From: Pseudophaeobacter flagellatus
GTDB taxonomy: Bacteria > Pseudomonadota > Alphaproteobacteria > Rhodobacterales > Rhodobacteraceae
NCBI RefSeq assembly: GCF_021228235.1
Contig: NZ_JAJQRG010000001.1
Span: forward strand, 558,001 to 622,000
Reading direction: 5' to 3'
DNA length: 64,000 nucleotides
Positions 43,240 to 52,745 of this stretch are shown here, piece by piece. Every line of letters starts with the position of its first letter. Position 1 is the first letter of the stretch. A model generated the notes under the pieces. It did no database searches and was not told the origin of the DNA. It saw only the letters and a list, made by a program, of their open reading frames with translations. The translations under genes were made by a program, and so were the position numbers.

Positions 43240-44253
43240 TTAGCTGCGGCGGCGCCCACGGCGGGTACGGCTTGGGGTGGCCTCTTCGCCGGTGCCATCG
43301 CTGGCAGATGAAAACGGGCCCAGGGCTTCGACGATCTGTTCCAGGCTGGGGCGGTCGCCACGCGGGCGGGAGTCCAGGGCTTCGCGCATATGGCGCAGGT
43401 GTTCTGGCATGGTGCCACAGCAACCGCCGATGATCTTGGCACCGGCATCGCGCGCCATCACGGCATAGTCGCCCATCAGCGCGGGCGTGCCGTCATAGTG
43501 GATATGACCCTCGACATATTTCGGTATCCCGGCATTGCCTTTGGAGATGATCGGCCGTTCGGCGCCCTGCGCGGCAAAGCCCAGAACAGTGCGCAGAATG
43601 TCTGACGATCCGGTGCCGCAGTTCGCGCCAAAGGCCAGCGGTGGGTTGGGCAGATCCTCGACCAGCTGCGCCAGATCGGCCGAGGTGACCCCCATCATGG
43701 TGCGCCCAGCGGTGTCAAAGCTCATGGTGCCGCACCAGGGCATATCCGCCAGGGCAAAGGCCTCTGCGGCGGCGCGGAATTCTTCGGGGGCAGAAATTGT
43801 CTCCAGCCAGAGCACATCAACGCCGCCCTCTTTCAGGGCCTCGGCCTGTTCGTGGAACATCTCCACCGCCAGTTCATGGCTCAGCTCTCCCACAGGGATC
43901 ATGATTTCGCCAGTTGGCCCCACGGATCCCGCCACTGCAACCTTGCGGCTGGAACGATCGGCGACCTCGCGGCCCAGCTCTGCGGCGGCGCGGTTCAATT
44001 CGCGCACACGCCGCTGGGCCTTATGCAGTTTCAGACGGGCAGCGGTGCCGCCAAAGCTGTTGGTCAAAAACAGATCGCTGCCGGCATCCACGGCCCCCTG
44101 GTACAGTGCCATGATCTTTTTGGGCTCATCCGTATTCCACAGCTCTGGTGCATCGCCGGATTGCAGCCCCATGTTAAAGAGGTTGGTGCCCGTGGCACCA
44201 TCGGCCAGCAAGGCGTCTTTTTCCGCAAGGAACTGGGCAAAGAATGTGGTCAT
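43240..44253 (-). CDS. bmt: Betaine/homocysteine S-methyltransferase-like enzyme
   Basis: 337 residues of the MetH/BHMT homocysteine-methyltransferase barrel. Motifs are LLADGATGTNLFNMG, FLTNSFGGTA, VAGSVGPTGEIM, GVDVLWLETIS, AFGANCGTG and the zinc-cysteine pair IIGGCCGTMPEHL. It transfers a methyl group to homocysteine, and the corrinoid protein nearby makes betaine use in a B12-linked reaction plausible. ATG 44253 (MTTFFAQFLAEKDALL) is the family start. The basic tail RTRRGRRRS is not conserved. Confidence 0.85.
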   Translation of the reverse strand: MTTFFAQFLAEKDALLADGATGTNLFNMGLQSGDAPELWNTDEPKKIMALYQGAVDAGSDLFLTNSFGGTAARLKLHKAQRRVRELNRAAAELGREVADRSSRKVAVAGSVGPTGEIMIPVGELSHELAVEMFHEQAEALKEGGVDVLWLETISAPEEFRAAAEAFALADMPWCGTMSFDTAGRTMMGVTSADLAQLVEDLPNPPLAFGANCGTGSSDILRTVLGFAAQGAERPIISKGNAGIPKYVEGHIHYDGTPALMGDYAVMARDAGAKIIGGCCGTMPEHLRHMREALDSRPRGDRPSLEQIVEALGPFSSASDGTGEEATPSRTRRGRRRS

Positions 44254-44380
44254 AGGGATATGTCCTGTCAAAGAGGGGACGTTGAGAACGCCGGGTTTCG
44301 GGCCGCAAAGCGCAAAGGTATGGTGCTGTCTGCTGTGTCACGGGCGCAAATAGAGGGCAATTGCTTTTTGCTCAACTTGA

Positions 44381-46345
44381 TTATGAGGCGCGCATCTGTT
44401 CGGGTTTTCGCGCCGCAAAGCAGCCTGTTGCGGTGGTGTCTGGTTGCGGGCTGTCACCAAGAGAACTGGCCAAGGCCGTTGCCGGGCTGAAAACCTGGCG
44501 CGCGGTGGCCGGCAAAACGGCCGGAAGAACGGCACCAGGGCGGTGAATCAGGCGGAGCATTTCGAATCCGGCCAAAACCATCCCCCACCAGTTTGGGCAG
44601 GCCATATAGCGCGGCTGCCACTGCGGCGCAAAACAGGCCTTGAAGCGGCGCAGGCCGGGGTCCATTCGGGTGGCAAATCGGTGATCGGGCACCGTAGCAA
44701 GCGAGAGCTGCGCAATGCCCTCTTGCTTGGCACCGGCGATGGCGGCACGCAACAGGGCGTGGCCCGTGCCATCCGGTGCCTTTGGGCAGATCCGGATCAG
44801 ATCAAGGCACCACTCGGTTTCACAACAATGCAGGCTGATAAAGCCGATGAGGTGCCCCTCTTGCCAGGCCAGATAGACCTGCTGTGTAGCCAGGTAGTTG
44901 GCTTCGAACCGCCCCATGGTCGTACCACGCGCCCCCCGATGACGGCGCTGCCAGGCTTGGTCCAGGGCTGCCATCTGCGCCAATGGCATCTGGGCCGGGG
45001 CAGGGGTCACGGTGATGCCTGATTTTTCTGCTTGGCGCAGCTTGCGACGCAATTGGCGATGGCTGGATCCTGTCTCGTTAAAGGATTGCGGGTACAGGAC
45101 TGCTTCGGCGGCGATGCGCAGAACCGCCCAGCCGGCCTGCCGGGCGGCAAGTGCATTGCGGGCAGAGCATTTGTAAAAGCAGGCGCTGGCATTGCGCTGA
45201 TGGGCATAGCGGCGCAGCGGCTTTAGGGTTTCGCTCATGTCGCCGTTCAGCGGGTCAAACAGCACGACAGAGATCTGCGGGCTGTCCAGCAGGGCCAGCT
45301 GGTTAAAGCCAAAGGCCTGCACATGGCCGCCATTCTGGTGAATGATGCCGATTTCGGCGCAGCTGCGCTGGTGCGGCAGCAGGCTTGCGGGGCTGCGCCG
45401 AGCCCCCAGTAGGTCGGGATCAATCGGCGGTGCACGCATGATTGTTAGCCGGTGCGGCATTACCATGATGGCACAGGACAGCGCTGCCGGCAGGGCGTAG
45501 TAAATCAGGCGAAAGGCCAGCAGCGCCGCTAAAAGCCCGGTGCTGTCGTGGCCTGGCAACAGGGTGAAAATCGTTAACTCTAGCGGGCCGGTGCCACCGG
45601 GGGCCGAGGATATGATCGCAGCCCCTAGCGCCATGGCATAGACAACAAAAAGGGTGCTCCAGCTGATATCAAGCCCCTGCGGCAACAGAACCCAAAGGGC
45701 GCTGCCGGCCGCCATCACATCAATCAGGGCCCAGCCGAACAGAGCCGCCATGGCGGTGATCGAGGGCCAGCGCAGCGTTATCGTGCCAAGGTGGAGGCTG
45801 GGCGTAAGAAAGCTGACAAGGGTGCCCGCAAGGGCGGCAGCGACCAGCAGCATCCCAACCGGGGTAAACCAGGCAAAGACCGGGAACAGCACCATTGCCA
45901 GCCCACAGATCATCGCCAGCGCCGCCATGAAGGTCAGCCCGACCAGACCGGTTAGCTGTGCCGCCTGCATCACGGTGAGCCCCGGCACCAGTCGCCAGCG
46001 CGCATAGGCTCCGGTCAGCAGGCCAAAGCCCACCAGCTGCGAAAAGGCGATCGCCGCCATGCCGGCCTGGCGGGCCTCGGGGCCATCAAGCCCGGTTTGC
46101 AGGTGGCGATGGGCAACGGAATCATAGCGCCCCAGCGCCCAGAAACTGATCCCTGTGGCGCCACAGGCCGCCAGCCATTGCCACAGATGCAGACCGCCCA
46201 GCAAACCGCCGATATCAGCCGCCGTGGGCAGAACAATTCGCGCGGACAAGGCCCACAGACACAGGCCTGCCATGGCAAATGGCGTAGAAAGACGTAGCAC
46301 ATGAAGTGCCAGAGCAGCCGCGCCGGGAAGTTTAATGTCCTGCAT
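44381..46345 (-). CDS. MprF-like aminoacyl-phosphatidylglycerol synthase
   Basis: 654 residues. The N-terminal half (about 1-320) has eight or more membrane helices of the MprF flippase type (SSAPGGTGPLELTIFTLLPG). The C-terminal half is the DUF2156/LPG-synthase catalytic domain: FYKCSARNALAARQAGWAVLRIAAEAVLYPQSFNETGSSHRQLRRKLRQAEKSG and GFISLHCCETEWCLDLIR. It moves an amino acid, usually Lys or Ala, from tRNA to phosphatidylglycerol, reducing surface charge. No AtvA/AcvB-type partner is adjacent. The RBS is weak. Confidence 0.85.
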   Translation of the reverse strand: MQDIKLPGAAALALHVLRLSTPFAMAGLCLWALSARIVLPTAADIGGLLGGLHLWQWLAACGATGISFWALGRYDSVAHRHLQTGLDGPEARQAGMAAIAFSQLVGFGLLTGAYARWRLVPGLTVMQAAQLTGLVGLTFMAALAMICGLAMVLFPVFAWFTPVGMLLVAAALAGTLVSFLTPSLHLGTITLRWPSITAMAALFGWALIDVMAAGSALWVLLPQGLDISWSTLFVVYAMALGAAIISSAPGGTGPLELTIFTLLPGHDSTGLLAALLAFRLIYYALPAALSCAIMVMPHRLTIMRAPPIDPDLLGARRSPASLLPHQRSCAEIGIIHQNGGHVQAFGFNQLALLDSPQISVVLFDPLNGDMSETLKPLRRYAHQRNASACFYKCSARNALAARQAGWAVLRIAAEAVLYPQSFNETGSSHRQLRRKLRQAEKSGITVTPAPAQMPLAQMAALDQAWQRRHRGARGTTMGRFEANYLATQQVYLAWQEGHLIGFISLHCCETEWCLDLIRICPKAPDGTGHALLRAAIAGAKQEGIAQLSLATVPDHRFATRMDPGLRRFKACFAPQWQPRYMACPNWWGMVLAGFEMLRLIHRPGAVLPAVLPATARQVFSPATALASSLGDSPQPDTTATGCFAARKPEQMRAS

Positions 46346-46502
46346 CTTGATCTTTCTATCAGCCCGAGAAAAGGGGAATAGAAGGCAGGATAGGGCCTTT
46401 TGGTTTTTGTCGCGTTAACCGCGCCTATGGCACAGCATCGCGGCAGCATCAGGGTTGCGGCATTGCGGCCGGCGATGGGTCAGTCGTTGGCAAACGGGCC
46501 TC

Positions 46503-46805
46503 TCAGGACTGCGACAAAAGCTCTGTCATTTTGTCCTGGATGATTTCGGGGGTGATTGCTGATTTATGGCTGGCGGCCATATCGGCGGCAATTCTATTCA
46601 GCACATCGCGGTTGCCGTGGCTTTTTAGTCCAGCTGAGACAAGGGCATCGGCGTAGTCCTGTGCCGCACCGCCATGGTGGCCCAAAATTTCCGCTGCCCA
46701 AAGGCCAAGCTGTTTGTGACAGCGGGCACGGGCCTCAAAGAGCTTCGCTTCATCCTGGGCAAACTTGGCTTCAAATGCCTGTTCGCGTTCGTCAAACGTG
46801 GTCAT
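46503..46805 (-). CDS. F1F0-ATPase inhibitor subunit zeta (DUF1476)
   Basis: A 100-residue protein opening MTTFDEREQAFEAKFAQDEAKLFEARARCHKQLGLWAAEILG, which closely follows the Paracoccus zeta subunit. The zeta subunit inserts its N-terminal helix into F1 to block ATP hydrolysis, a trait of Alphaproteobacteria. The normal length and single-gene context fit. Confidence 0.9.
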   Translation of the reverse strand: MTTFDEREQAFEAKFAQDEAKLFEARARCHKQLGLWAAEILGHHGGAAQDYADALVSAGLKSHGNRDVLNRIAADMAASHKSAITPEIIQDKMTELLSQS

Positions 46806-47130
46806 GTCCTTTCCCTTTCACCGAAACAGATCTGCCCCTTTGAATATGGGGCGCGGGGGCGCGGGGGCAAGAAATGGGCCAGGTTTCGCCGTGTCTGCAC
46901 CCCGCGCAAAGGCGGGAACCAAGCGGCAAAAGGCCCGCAAGGGGCGGTGGTTTTCGGCCTGACGCAGCTGCGATCTTGGTGCAAAATAGGATTTAGCTGT
47001 GCGAAATGCGGCAAATCAGGGCAATGGTCGCCGCCATGTGCCACGATACTTGCAGCAATTCCCCCCTTGCCCTATGAGAGCGGCAAGAAACCGGGCCGGG
47101 ATTCCTGGCCTTTACCTCGAAAGGTTCCTC
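46806..47130. other. Divergent intergenic region between the zeta subunit and purC
   Basis: No gene seen in 325 bp. A short GCCCC-TTTGAATAT-GGGGC hairpin lies near 46830-46850. The rest is likely promoter and leader of purC. Confidence 0.5.
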
Positions 47131-47892
47131 ATGGCACGTCGCAAAAAGATCTACGAAGGCAAAGCCAAAACACTGTATGAAGGCCCCGAGCCTGGCACAA
47201 TTGTGCAGTATTTCAAGGATGATGCCACGGCCTTCAACGCCGAAAAGAAGGACGTGATCGAAGGCAAGGGTGTGCTCAACAACCTGCTGAGCGAATATTT
47301 CATGAAGGGGTTGGGCCAGATTGGTGTGCCGACGCATTTTCTGAAACGGCTGAACATGCGCGAACAGCTGGTGCGCTCTTGCGAGATCATTCCCTTGGAA
47401 GTGATCGTGCGCAACTATGCGGCTGGGTCGATGTCGAAACGGCTGGGCATTGATGAGGGCACCCAGTTGCCCCGGCCCATCGTGGAATATTGCTACAAGG
47501 ACGACGCGCTTGGCGACCCACTGGTCACCGAAGAGCATATTGCTGCCTTTGGCTGGGCCAGCCAGCAGGACATGGATGATATCCTGAGCCTGGCACTGCG
47601 GGTGAATGACTTTATGTCCGGCGTCATGCTGGCGGTGGGTATTCGCCTGGTGGATTTCAAAATTGAAATTGGCCGCGTTTATGACGGTGATTTCCAGCGC
47701 CTGGTGGTTGCAGATGAAATCAGCCCCGACAGCTGCCGTCTCTGGGACATCGAAACCGGCGAGAAGCTCGACAAGGATGTGTTCCGCCGTGATCTTGGCA
47801 GCCTGACGGATGCCTATAGCGAAGTGGCGCGCCGCCTTGGGGTGATGCCGAACAATCCGCCAGCCCCCAGCAAACCGACGCTGGTCAACTGA
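47131..47892 (+). CDS. purC: SAICAR synthetase
   Basis: A 253-residue enzyme joining CAIR and aspartate with ATP in purine synthesis. Motifs are [44 protein letters not shown] and [15 protein letters not shown] 47131 has AAGGTTCCTC upstream. purS and purQ follow with about 110 bp and 0 bp spacing, forming a purine operon. Confidence 0.97.
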   Translation: MARRKKIYEGKAKTLYEGPEPGTIVQYFKDDATAFNAEKKDVIEGKGVLNNLLSEYFMKGLGQIGVPTHFLKRLNMREQLVRSCEIIPLEVIVRNYAAGSMSKRLGIDEGTQLPRPIVEYCYKDDALGDPLVTEEHIAAFGWASQQDMDDILSLALRVNDFMSGVMLAVGIRLVDFKIEIGRVYDGDFQRLVVADEISPDSCRLWDIETGEKLDKDVFRRDLGSLTDAYSEVARRLGVMPNNPPAPSKPTLVN

Positions 47893-48003
47893 TCTGGTGA
47901 GACCGATTTCCCCTGCGCTGGTCCTGTGACTGGGGCAGGGACAACTTTTTCTGCAAAGGGCGCGACCAGGGGTCGGCTCCCATCGAAGCTGAGGAATGAC
48001 ACG

Positions 48004-48234
48004 ATGAAGGCACGGGTGCATGTAATGCTGAAGAACGGGGTTCTGGATCCGCAGGGCGAAGCAGTGCGTCACGCACTGGGCGCCATGGGGTTCGACAAGG
48101 TTGAAGGCGTGCGTCAGGGCAAGGTCATCGACCTGGATCTGGCCGCAGGCGCCACCGAGGCGGATGTGACCGAGATGTGCGAAAAGCTGCTCGCCAATAC
48201 TGTGATTGAATCCTACAGCATCGAGATGAATTGA
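48004..48234 (+). CDS. purS: FGAM synthase subunit PurS
   Basis: A 76-residue protein opening [40 protein letters not shown], the full family pattern. PurS bridges PurQ and PurL in the three-subunit FGAM synthase. Its TGA overlaps the purQ ATG by one base. Confidence 0.96.
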   Translation: MKARVHVMLKNGVLDPQGEAVRHALGAMGFDKVEGVRQGKVIDLDLAAGATEADVTEMCEKLLANTVIESYSIEMN

Positions 48235-48902
48235 TGAAAGCAGCCGTTGTCGTATTTCCCGGATCCAATTGCGACCGCGATCTGGCAGTTGCCTTTGAAC
48301 AGGCTGGTTTTGATGTCTCAATGGTCTGGCACAAGGATAGTGTTCTGCCCGAAGGTATTGATATCGTGGGGGTTCCTGGTGGGTTCTCTTATGGGGATTA
48401 CCTGCGCTGTGGCGCCATCGCGGCGCAGTCTCCGATCTGTCAGGCGGTCGTCGAACATGCCAACCGTGGCGGCTATGCCATGGGCGTGTGCAACGGCTTT
48501 CAGATCCTGACCGAAACGGGCGTTTTGCCGGGGGCGCTGCTGCGCAATGCCGGGCTTAAATACATCTGCCGCACGGTGGATCTGCAGGTTGCCACTGCGG
48601 ATAGTGTCTTTACCCAAGGCTATGCCAAGGGCGATGTGATTGGCATTCCGATTGCGCATCACGATGGGAACTATTTTGCCGATGCCGATACTCTTGCGGC
48701 GCTGAAGGATCAGGACCGTATCGCCTTTACCTATGGCGACAACCCCAATGGGTCGGTTGACGACATCGCAGGCATTCTGTCGGAAAACCGGCGTGTGCTT
48801 GGTATGATGCCACATCCTGAACGCGCCGCAGATGACGGCCATGGCGGCACCGATGGAACGGCAGTGTTCCGCGCATTGGCCGGGATCCTCGCCCCTGCGT
48901 GA
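48234..48902 (+). CDS. purQ: FGAM synthase glutaminase subunit PurQ
   Basis: A 222-residue class I glutamine amidotransferase. It has [31 protein letters not shown], the nucleophile in GVCNGFQIL and the His-Glu pair in MMPHPERA. It supplies ammonia to PurL. The ATG overlaps the purS stop, so expression is coupled. purL is not adjacent. Confidence 0.97.
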   Translation: MKAAVVVFPGSNCDRDLAVAFEQAGFDVSMVWHKDSVLPEGIDIVGVPGGFSYGDYLRCGAIAAQSPICQAVVEHANRGGYAMGVCNGFQILTETGVLPGALLRNAGLKYICRTVDLQVATADSVFTQGYAKGDVIGIPIAHHDGNYFADADTLAALKDQDRIAFTYGDNPNGSVDDIAGILSENRRVLGMMPHPERAADDGHGGTDGTAVFRALAGILAPA

Positions 48903-48938
48903 CTTGAGCTCCTGCGGTGGCGGGAATAGGGTTTCCCT

Positions 48939-50711
48939 ATGAATGCCCCGCAGACGCCAAAACGGATTATCCGCAAAGAAACTGGCTCGCGCACCATCCC
49001 CTGGGGCGCAAGGTTGGCCTTGGTGCTGTTCATGGCGGTGGCTGCCGTTACCATCTGGGTGACCAACCAGCAATTGACCCACCGCTTTACCGAAAGCACC
49101 CGCAACCGGGGTGAGCTGCGTCTGGCGCTATATTCCGGCAACCTGGTGAGCGAGCTGCGCCGCCATGCCATTGTTCCGCAGCTTTTGGCGCGGGATCAGA
49201 CCCTGATCGCCGCATTGCAAAGTCGCGATTTTTCCCTGTCAACGCAGCGCTTGATGTCATTCATTGACGAAATCGGCGCCAACTCCATCATGCTGCTGGC
49301 CAATGACGGGCGTACCGTGGCCGCGACCAATCGCAACCGATTAGGCCAAAACCATCGCAATGCCGCCTATTTTGTTGATGCGGCCCGCGCCAGATCAACG
49401 GTCTTTTCGGTGATCAAGCGCGAGGTGGGCGGCTATCGCTTTACTTATTCGCGCCGCGTCGTCGATACCTCGGGATTGCTGGGTGTCATCGTCATCGAGG
49501 TGGACCTGCGCAAGTTTGAGCGCGCCTGGGCCGGGGTGTCGGATGCGGTCATGGTGACCGACAGTCAGGGCAATGTTGTCCTGTCGACCGAGGCGCGTTG
49601 GCGCGGGCTGACAGAGAGCGAAGCGGTGGTGCTGCAAACCCCTGAAAGCGCAATCCAGCGTGCCATTCGGGCCACGGCAGACTGGAGCACCCTGCCTCCG
49701 GACGCCTATTTGCAGGGCGAGGCGGTGATGCGGCTGGAGACGCGGGTGCCGTTTCAGGGCTGGCGCTTGACCTCCTTCACCACCTTTGCCTCAATCCGCG
49801 AAAAGGTGAATGCGGTTTTGGCGCTTGAAATCATGGGATTCGCCATCCTGCTGGCGCTCGCCTTCTATGCGCTGAGCCGTAAAACCGCGATTAGGATGGC
49901 GCTGTTTCAGCGCGAGTCGGCGGAGCTTCGCGTATTGAATGCGCGCTTGCAGCGGGAAATCGCCGAACGTGAGCGTATGCAAAAGACCCTCGCGGTGGCT
50001 GAACAAAGCCTGGCGCAGAGCTCAAAACTGGCCGCCTTGGGCGAGATGTCCGCCGCTGTCAGCCATGAGCTGAACCAGCCGCTGGCGGCAATGAAAACCT
50101 ATCTGGCGGGGGCGCGGCTTTTGCTGACCCGCAACCGCCCCGAAGAGGCGCTGGCCTCCTTTGGTCGCATTGATGACCTGATCGAGCGCATGGGCGCCAT
50201 TACCCGCCAGCTAAAATCTTATGCGCGCAAGGGGGGCGATGCCTTCAGCCCTGTAAACGTTGGCGATGCGTTAGCCTCGAGCTTGTCGATGATGGAGCCC
50301 CAGTTGCGCCAGCGCCATGTTAAAATCACCCGGATCCTGCCGGATGATCCGGTTTTTGTCATGGCAGATCGGATGCGGTTGGAACAGGTTATGGTCAACC
50401 TCTTGCGTAACGCCCTAGATGCCACCAAATCAGTAGAGGAACCGGAGGTCGAGATCCTCTTGGCGGCGGGCGAAACCGCCACCTTGACGGTGCGCGATAA
50501 CGGGATGGGAATTGAAGATTTTGGCAGTCTGTTTGATCCATTTTATACTACCAAGCAGGCCGGCGACGGGGTTGGCCTGGGGCTTGCCATCTCCTCTGGG
50601 ATCGTGAACGACCTGGGCGGACGGCTTGCAGCCCGGAATGGGCAAAAGGGCGGTGCCGTGTTTGAAATGCAATTGCCGATCCTGGTGGACGGCATCGAAG
50701 CCGCTGAATAG
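48939..50711 (+). CDS. dctB: C4-dicarboxylate-type sensor histidine kinase DctB
   Basis: 590 residues. TM1 (about 25-45) and TM2 (about 290-310) bracket a large periplasmic double-PAS (Cache) domain with RRHAIVPQLLARDQTLIAALQS and GGYRFTYSRRVVDTSGLLGVIVIEVDL. A coiled coil (LRVLNARLQREIAERERMQKTLAVAEQSLAQ) leads to HisKA with SAAVSHELNQPLAAMKTYLAGARLL and a HATPase with VMVNLLRNALDA, DNGMGIED and GLGLAIS. This is the DctB organisation. It starts 36 bp after purQ and is followed by dctD. The actual ligand cannot be proved here. Confidence 0.9.
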   Translation: MNAPQTPKRIIRKETGSRTIPWGARLALVLFMAVAAVTIWVTNQQLTHRFTESTRNRGELRLALYSGNLVSELRRHAIVPQLLARDQTLIAALQSRDFSLSTQRLMSFIDEIGANSIMLLANDGRTVAATNRNRLGQNHRNAAYFVDAARARSTVFSVIKREVGGYRFTYSRRVVDTSGLLGVIVIEVDLRKFERAWAGVSDAVMVTDSQGNVVLSTEARWRGLTESEAVVLQTPESAIQRAIRATADWSTLPPDAYLQGEAVMRLETRVPFQGWRLTSFTTFASIREKVNAVLALEIMGFAILLALAFYALSRKTAIRMALFQRESAELRVLNARLQREIAERERMQKTLAVAEQSLAQSSKLAALGEMSAAVSHELNQPLAAMKTYLAGARLLLTRNRPEEALASFGRIDDLIERMGAITRQLKSYARKGGDAFSPVNVGDALASSLSMMEPQLRQRHVKITRILPDDPVFVMADRMRLEQVMVNLLRNALDATKSVEEPEVEILLAAGETATLTVRDNGMGIEDFGSLFDPFYTTKQAGDGVGLGLAISSGIVNDLGGRLAARNGQKGGAVFEMQLPILVDGIEAAE

Positions 50712-50739
50712 TGGTTTGAAACGAGAGAAGGGGTGTCTG

Positions 50740-52077
50740 ATGGCACAGGCCATGAAAATCGCGATTGTTGATGATGAGCAGGATATGCGTCAGTCGATCA
50801 GCCAGTGGTTGGCGCTTTCGGGGTATGACACAGAAACCTTTGCTAGTGCCGAAGACGCGCTGAAGGAACTGGGCGCAGACTATCCCGGCATCGTCATTTC
50901 CGATATCAAAATGCCCGGCATGGATGGCATGCAGTTCTTGAAAAAGCTGATGGGCAGCGATAGCGGCCTGCCAGTGATCATGATTACCGGACACGGCGAT
51001 GTGCCCATGGCGGTAGAGGCAATGCGGGTCGGCGCCTTTGATTTCCTGGAAAAGCCCTTCAACCCGGATCGCATGTCGGAACTGGCCAAGCGCGCCACCG
51101 GGGCGCGGCGTCTGACTCTGGACAACCGTGCCCTGCGCCGGGAATTGTCGGATGGCGGCCAGATCATGAAAAAACTCATCGGCATGAGCCCGGTGATGGA
51201 GCGCCTGCGCGAAGATCTGCTGGATCTGGGGCAGGCGGATGGTCATGTGCTGATCGACGGCGAAACCGGCACTGGCAAAACCCTGGTGGCCCATGCGCTG
51301 CATGCGGTTGGCAGCCGCGCGGGCAAGAAATTTGTCCTGGTCTCCTGTGCCGCCCTTGAAGAAGAAGCCCTGTCCAAACGATTGTTTGGCCCTATGCAGC
51401 CAGAAGACAGCTTGCTGCCCGCTTTGGAAGAGGCACGGGGCGGCACCCTGGTGCTGGAAGGGATTGAAGCGCTAAGCGAGACACTGCAGGCCAAGCTGCT
51501 GAGCGCGATCAATGAGCAGGGCATGCCCGGAGAGACGCGGATCATTGCGATTTCCAACCTGCAGGAGGCGGGGAAGACCTGCGAAGATGCGCTGCGCTCG
51601 GATCTGTTTTACCGTCTGGCTGCCCTGCGCATCACTGTGCCGCCGCTGCGCCAGCGCGGCGAAGACATCTTGACGCTGTTTACCCGGCTCTGCGATCAAT
51701 TCGCCGAAGAATACGGCTGCGACGCGCCGCAGGTATCGGCCCAAGAGGCCGCCCAACTGTTGCAGGCCCCCTGGCCAGGCAATGTGCGTCAGCTGATCAA
51801 TGTGGCGGAACGTGCGGTGCTGCAGGCGCGGCGTGGCTCTGGCACCATCGCCTCTTTGTTGATGTCTGATCACGAAGAGATGCAACCGGTGATGACCACC
51901 GAGGGCAAGCCGCTGAAGGAATATGTCGAAGCCTTTGAACGCATGTTGATCGACAATACCATGCGGCGCCACAAGGGCTCTATCGCCAGCGTGATGGAAG
52001 AGCTTTGCCTGCCACGCCGGACCTTGAACGAGAAGATGGCCAAATACGCACTGCAGCGCTCTGACTACCTCGGTTGA
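50740..52077 (+). CDS. dctD: DctD-like response regulator lacking the sigma54 GAFTGA motif
   Basis: 445 residues. Receiver (about 1-125): IVDDEQDMRQS, Asp in IVISDIKMPGMDG. AAA+ domain: Walker A GETGTGKT, then FVLVSCAALEEEALSKRLFGPMQ, where family members have GAFTGA within a longer stretch that is absent here. Walker B reads TLVLEGIEAL instead of TLFLDEIG, so the Mg/catalytic acidic pair is altered. Arg-finger region LRSDLFYRLAALRITVPPLRQRGEDI and the Fis-type HTH SIASVMEELCLPRRTLNEKM are kept. It is probably not a sigma54 activator but a sigma70-type regulator. AAGGGG precedes ATG 50740. Confidence 0.88.
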   Translation: MAQAMKIAIVDDEQDMRQSISQWLALSGYDTETFASAEDALKELGADYPGIVISDIKMPGMDGMQFLKKLMGSDSGLPVIMITGHGDVPMAVEAMRVGAFDFLEKPFNPDRMSELAKRATGARRLTLDNRALRRELSDGGQIMKKLIGMSPVMERLREDLLDLGQADGHVLIDGETGTGKTLVAHALHAVGSRAGKKFVLVSCAALEEEALSKRLFGPMQPEDSLLPALEEARGGTLVLEGIEALSETLQAKLLSAINEQGMPGETRIIAISNLQEAGKTCEDALRSDLFYRLAALRITVPPLRQRGEDILTLFTRLCDQFAEEYGCDAPQVSAQEAAQLLQAPWPGNVRQLINVAERAVLQARRGSGTIASLLMSDHEEMQPVMTTEGKPLKEYVEAFERMLIDNTMRRHKGSIASVMEELCLPRRTLNEKMAKYALQRSDYLG

Positions 52078-52745
52078 TACGAACTCTCTGGTCTTACCCG
52101 CAGGTGCGACTCGCTTGTGGGTAAGATCTCTTTTGTGCTTACTCCCAGGGCTTTGGCCTGGGGGTAAAGCAGGGGATATCTGGCAATTCTGCGCAGCATA
52201 TCGGGCAATATATTGCTGTCCGGCTGGCTTTCCTTCATTGAAACTTTATCAATTTGCCTTTTAAGCCCATTGTTTACCATGCCGACGCGCCTTGTTGACG
52301 AATGCCCATTGTCATTTCCCAAGTGCTGGTCTTATGGTGATAAGATGGAATAGCGCCCGCTAAGGGGGCTCCATGTGATTGAGATTCGCTGTCTCTCCTT
52401 TTGTCCGGCATGATCAGACATCGGCAGGCGCCGACCAAGACATGAGCCGAGAAAGGCAAGACAGACCGATTGGCTCCGAAGTAATGCGGAGCAGCTAAGC
52501 GCCTCTTTGACCAATCGAAGAGGGATAACAAGGCAGGCAACGGGATCCCCGACCTGTCGGAGAAGTAACGCGATGACGCGCGCGCGAGCGAAGAGCATGC
52601 AGGCAAGAGGACCGGACGCAAGTTCCTGGGCCGCCACCTGCTGTGCGCCGTCCCAAATCGCCCTGACAAGACACCCCCCAATACAGACACGGCCCCCCGG
52701 ATCGGGAGGGCTTGCCTCTGCGCAGGGCCGGTGCATCAAGGAAAC
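52078..52745. other. Intergenic region and long RNase E leader
   Basis: 668 bp without a supported gene. The left end holds the dctD terminator (52092-52126) and a second CCCAGG/CCTGGG hairpin near 52144-52163. The rest is GC-rich and probably the untranslated leader of rne, which in other bacteria mediates autoregulation by RNase E. Confidence 0.6.
52092..52126 (+). terminator. Terminator of dctB-dctD
   Basis: TCTTACCC (52092-52099) pairs with GGGTAAGA (52119-52126), with an inner GCGA/TCGC pair. TCTCTTTTG follows. It lies 15 bp after the dctD stop. Confidence 0.65.

Noticed and set aside
41885-43423. A 512-residue minus-strand frame over the radical SAM gene
   Set aside because: His/Arg/Pro-rich shadow of a gene with clear radical SAM motifs; no RBS or family match.
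44254-44380. A SAM or SAH riboswitch upstream of bmt
   Set aside because: The leader lacks recognisable conserved cores of these riboswitches.
46993-48321. A 442-residue minus-strand frame across purC and purS
   Set aside because: Antisense to two certain purine genes.
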